This document shows, in pieces, positions 5,292 to 6,809 of a DNA stretch of 6,809 nt. Each line of letters begins with the position of its first letter. Positions within the stretch are counted from its first letter, which is position 1. The stretch covers positions 78,372 to 85,180 of the forward strand of contig CARFUA010000002.1 of NCBI GenBank assembly GCA_948976265.1, written 5' to 3'. The notes beneath the pieces are model-generated. The model had not been told where the DNA came from. It made no database searches and saw only the letters and a list, made by a program, of their open reading frames with translations. The translations under genes and the position numbers were made by a program. The stretch comes from an uncultured Clostridia bacterium. Its GTDB lineage: Bacteria > Bacillota > Clostridia > TANB77 > CAG-508.

Positions 5292-6713
5292 ATGGAAAAG
5301 ATAAATAGACAAAGAGCACCAAAAGGAACAGTTACGATAAGGAAAAAAGGAAATAGTTATGAGGCAAGAGTAACATTAGCCCTTAATTCGATCATGGAGG
5401 GAGTTGATAAGAATCCGAGATTATCTCGAACAGCAAGAAGTGAAAAAGAGGCAAGAAAGAGATTAGGTGAATTAATTACAGATGTATATTTTGATATTAA
5501 AAGGAATAGTAAAATACCTAATGTGAAAGTATTTACAGAAGAATGTTCATCAGAACTAAATAAATTTACTGAATTTAATGAGGAAAAAGCTAAAAGAAAA
5601 ATAGAAATATTGGCAGATGATTATACTTTATTTCCAAATATAGCAAAGGAATGGCTTAATTGGAAGAAGAATCAAGTTAATCCTACTACCAATAAAACTA
5701 TCAGTTTAAAAACTGTAGAAACTTACATAAACACAATAAAAAATCACGTTATGGTAGATTTTGAAAAATATCATGTTAGCGAAATTAGTAAAGACTTAGT
5801 AGAGAACTATATCAATGAGAAAAGGCAGAAAACACCTAGACTTGCTAAAGATTTATTCTTGCTTATTAGAGCAGTATTAACTTATGCTAAAGATAAGAAA
5901 GGATTAATAAAAGAAGTTCCAAACTTTGATTTAAAGTTTCAAAAAAAGAAAAGAGCTAAGGCAGCAAAGGTATGCTATTTGCCAGAAGATAGGCAAAAAG
6001 TGTGGCTTGATGTATGCGAAGAAGATAAAAGACCATTTGCACTACTCTTTGCAACATTACTTCAAACAGGTATGCGACCAGAAGAAGGTTGTGGGTTAAA
6101 ATGGAAATCAGTTCACTTTAATCAAAACAAAATCAAAGTAGAAAATGCTTACAAAGATATTACATTATATGATGATGAAATGAATATTACAGGACATATT
6201 ATGACTGATGGAGATTTAAAAACTACAGAAAGTTATCGTAATATACCTATGACACCAAGATTAAAAGAAATGTTACTAAACTTAAAAAGAGAGAAAATGA
6301 ATAATCTACAATATGGACAAGAATGGGATAATAACGAATATGTATTTTTAAATACAATAGGAACACCTTATGTTCCAGAAAGATTAACAAAGAAGATTAC
6401 AGAATTTATTAAAAAACATAAACTAGAACACATGACAATTTATGGTTTTAGACATTCTTTTGCAACTTTAATGAGTGAAAAAGGTATGGATAAAGAAGTT
6501 TTAAGAGAATTAATGGGACATGCCGAATTTGAAACTACAGATTTTTATTATATACATGTATCAGAAGAACGAAAGAAAAAGGAATTTGAAAGAGTAAATT
6601 TTGAACAATTACAGGGGAAAACAAAAAATGTTGAAAGTCAGTCTACACAAGTGAAACGATACTTTTTAAAGAAAAAGCCCCCAAAAAAGAAAAGAGTTCT
6701 CAAATTAGCTTGA
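5292..6713 (+). CDS. int: Tyrosine recombinase, element integrase
   Basis: 473 residues from ATG 5292. Residues about 7-65 (APKGTVTIRKKGNSYEARVTL...) form the AP2-like three-strand arm-DNA-binding domain. About 116-207 is the helical core-binding domain, and about 225-440 the catalytic domain. Catalytic residues: R262 (TGMRPEEGCGLKW), the beta-hairpin lysine K310 (LKTTESYRNIPM), R387 (YGFRHSFATLM), H410 (ELMGH), and the nucleophile in TTDFYYIHV (Y419 or Y420; the Y-x-H-V spacing favours Y420). The usual box II histidine three residues before R387 is Tyr384. About 45 residues separate the arm and core domains, giving a longer protein than minimal integrases. The C-terminus ends in a Lys/Pro-rich tail (KKKPPKKKR) encoded opposite a tRNA terminator. 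The stop is 18 nt from the tRNA 3' end. It should catalyse recombination between the element and tRNA-Arg attachment sites; apart from Tyr384 the catalytic set is complete. Confidence 0.95.
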   Translation: MEKINRQRAPKGTVTIRKKGNSYEARVTLALNSIMEGVDKNPRLSRTARSEKEARKRLGELITDVYFDIKRNSKIPNVKVFTEECSSELNKFTEFNEEKAKRKIEILADDYTLFPNIAKEWLNWKKNQVNPTTNKTISLKTVETYINTIKNHVMVDFEKYHVSEISKDLVENYINEKRQKTPRLAKDLFLLIRAVLTYAKDKKGLIKEVPNFDLKFQKKKRAKAAKVCYLPEDRQKVWLDVCEEDKRPFALLFATLLQTGMRPEEGCGLKWKSVHFNQNKIKVENAYKDITLYDDEMNITGHIMTDGDLKTTESYRNIPMTPRLKEMLLNLKREKMNNLQYGQEWDNNEYVFLNTIGTPYVPERLTKKITEFIKKHKLEHMTIYGFRHSFATLMSEKGMDKEVLRELMGHAEFETTDFYYIHVSEERKKKEFERVNFEQLQGKTKNVESQSTQVKRYFLKKKPPKKKRVLKLA

Positions 6714-6718
6714 GAACT
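6683..6718 (-). terminator. Rho-independent terminator of tRNA-Arg, embedded in the 3' end of int
   Basis: AGTTCTCAA (6695-6703) and TTGAGAACT (6710-6718) form a perfect 9-bp stem with a 6-nt loop. On the minus strand the stem is followed at once by CTTTTCTTTTTT (6694-6683), the required T-tract. On the plus strand the following bases (ACCATTTAAGC) are not T-rich. It is therefore directional and fits the tRNA-Arg transcript, whose 3' end is 13 nt upstream. The TGA stop of int lies in one arm. Confidence 0.85.
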
Positions 6719-6735
6719 ACCATTTAAGCAATGGT
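6719..6735 (-). repeat. Small inverted repeat pairing the tRNA ACCA end with its trailer
   Basis: ACCATT (6719-6724) and AATGGT (6730-6735) are exact complements with a 5-nt loop. In the tRNA precursor the discriminator-CCA plus two bases could pair with the trailer, directly abutting the terminator stem. It may be chance for a 6-bp match. Confidence 0.35.
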
Positions 6736-6770
6736 GTACCCGGAGGGATTCGAACCCCCGATCTGCAAGT
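6732..6770. other. Inferred attachment site (one end of the element) at the tRNA-Arg 3' end
   Basis: The integrase gene ends 18 nt from the 3' end of the tRNA and faces it, the arrangement of elements that recombine into the tRNA 3' half and restore it. The core should therefore lie in the T-arm/acceptor part of the tRNA (about 6732-6770). The exact edges cannot be set because the second copy at the other end of the element is outside the window; none was seen at 1-6730. Confidence 0.55.
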
Positions 6771-6808
6771 TCGTAGCCTGCCATTCTATCCAGCTAAACT
6801 ACGGGTAC
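6732..6808 (-). tRNA. tRNA-Arg, anticodon ACG, with encoded CCA
   Basis: On the minus strand the cloverleaf is complete. The acceptor is GTACCCG pairing CGGGTAC; the D-arm is GTTT-AGCTGGATA-GAAT. The anticodon arm is GCAGG-CTACGAA-CTTGC with ACG at positions 34-36 (read as ICG after wobble A deamination, decoding CGU/CGC/CGA). The T-arm is GGGGG-TTCGAAT-CCCTC, with discriminator A and encoded CCA (6734-6732). The 5' end is at 6808, one base from the window edge, so its promoter is not visible. The D and anticodon stems contain some G:U-type pairs, but nothing suggests a pseudogene. Its 3' half is the likely integration target of the neighbouring integrase. Confidence 0.95.
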
Positions 6809-6809
6809 A

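Overview
The window is AT-rich and looks like a low-GC Firmicute, most likely a clostridial relative. Evidence for this is the very A/T-biased codon use, strong AGGAGG-type ribosome binding sites, TTG start codons, and a standard genetic code (TGA ends the integrase, TGG encodes Trp). It reads as one end of an integrative element inserted at the 3' end of a tRNA-Arg(ACG) gene. Species and element family cannot be named from sequence alone.

Right end (about 4968-6809). A small excisionase-like protein and a tyrosine integrase are encoded on the plus strand. They run towards a tRNA-Arg gene on the minus strand, so the 3' end of the tRNA faces the integrase stop codon only 18 nt away. This is the usual geometry of a tRNA-targeting element. 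The Rho-independent terminator that serves the tRNA gene lies inside the last codons of the integrase gene, read on the opposite strand.

Middle (4420-4967). A 548-base non-coding, very A/T-rich region separates the divergent cargo and integration modules. Next to the cargo it holds an extended -10 promoter for the minus-strand genes. The rest is an array of about five diverged tandem units of roughly 70-90 bp. Each carries a conserved block (GATGGCATTTACC then TAGTAGGAGAGT) followed by AAAATTTT, and between blocks lie A/T-only inverted repeats. No gene is visible in it. Its role is unknown; a binding array for an element-encoded protein is the simplest reading.

Left part (1-4419). Six minus-strand genes are packed with gaps of 2-48 nt and no visible terminator, consistent with one operon read from the 4449 promoter. 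In transcription order they are: a zinc nucleoside/nucleobase deaminase, a 10-TM drug/metabolite-type permease, a P-loop kinase-like protein, an iron-dependent alcohol dehydrogenase of the YqhD/butanol dehydrogenase type, an ASCH-domain protein, and a PIN-GNAT fusion running off the left edge. The first four look metabolic (uptake, deamination, possible phosphorylation, carbonyl/alcohol redox). The last two pair a PUA-like RNA-binding-type domain with a PIN nuclease fused to an acetyltransferase, only 2 nt apart. That pair is the best candidate here for a poorly described RNA-directed module.
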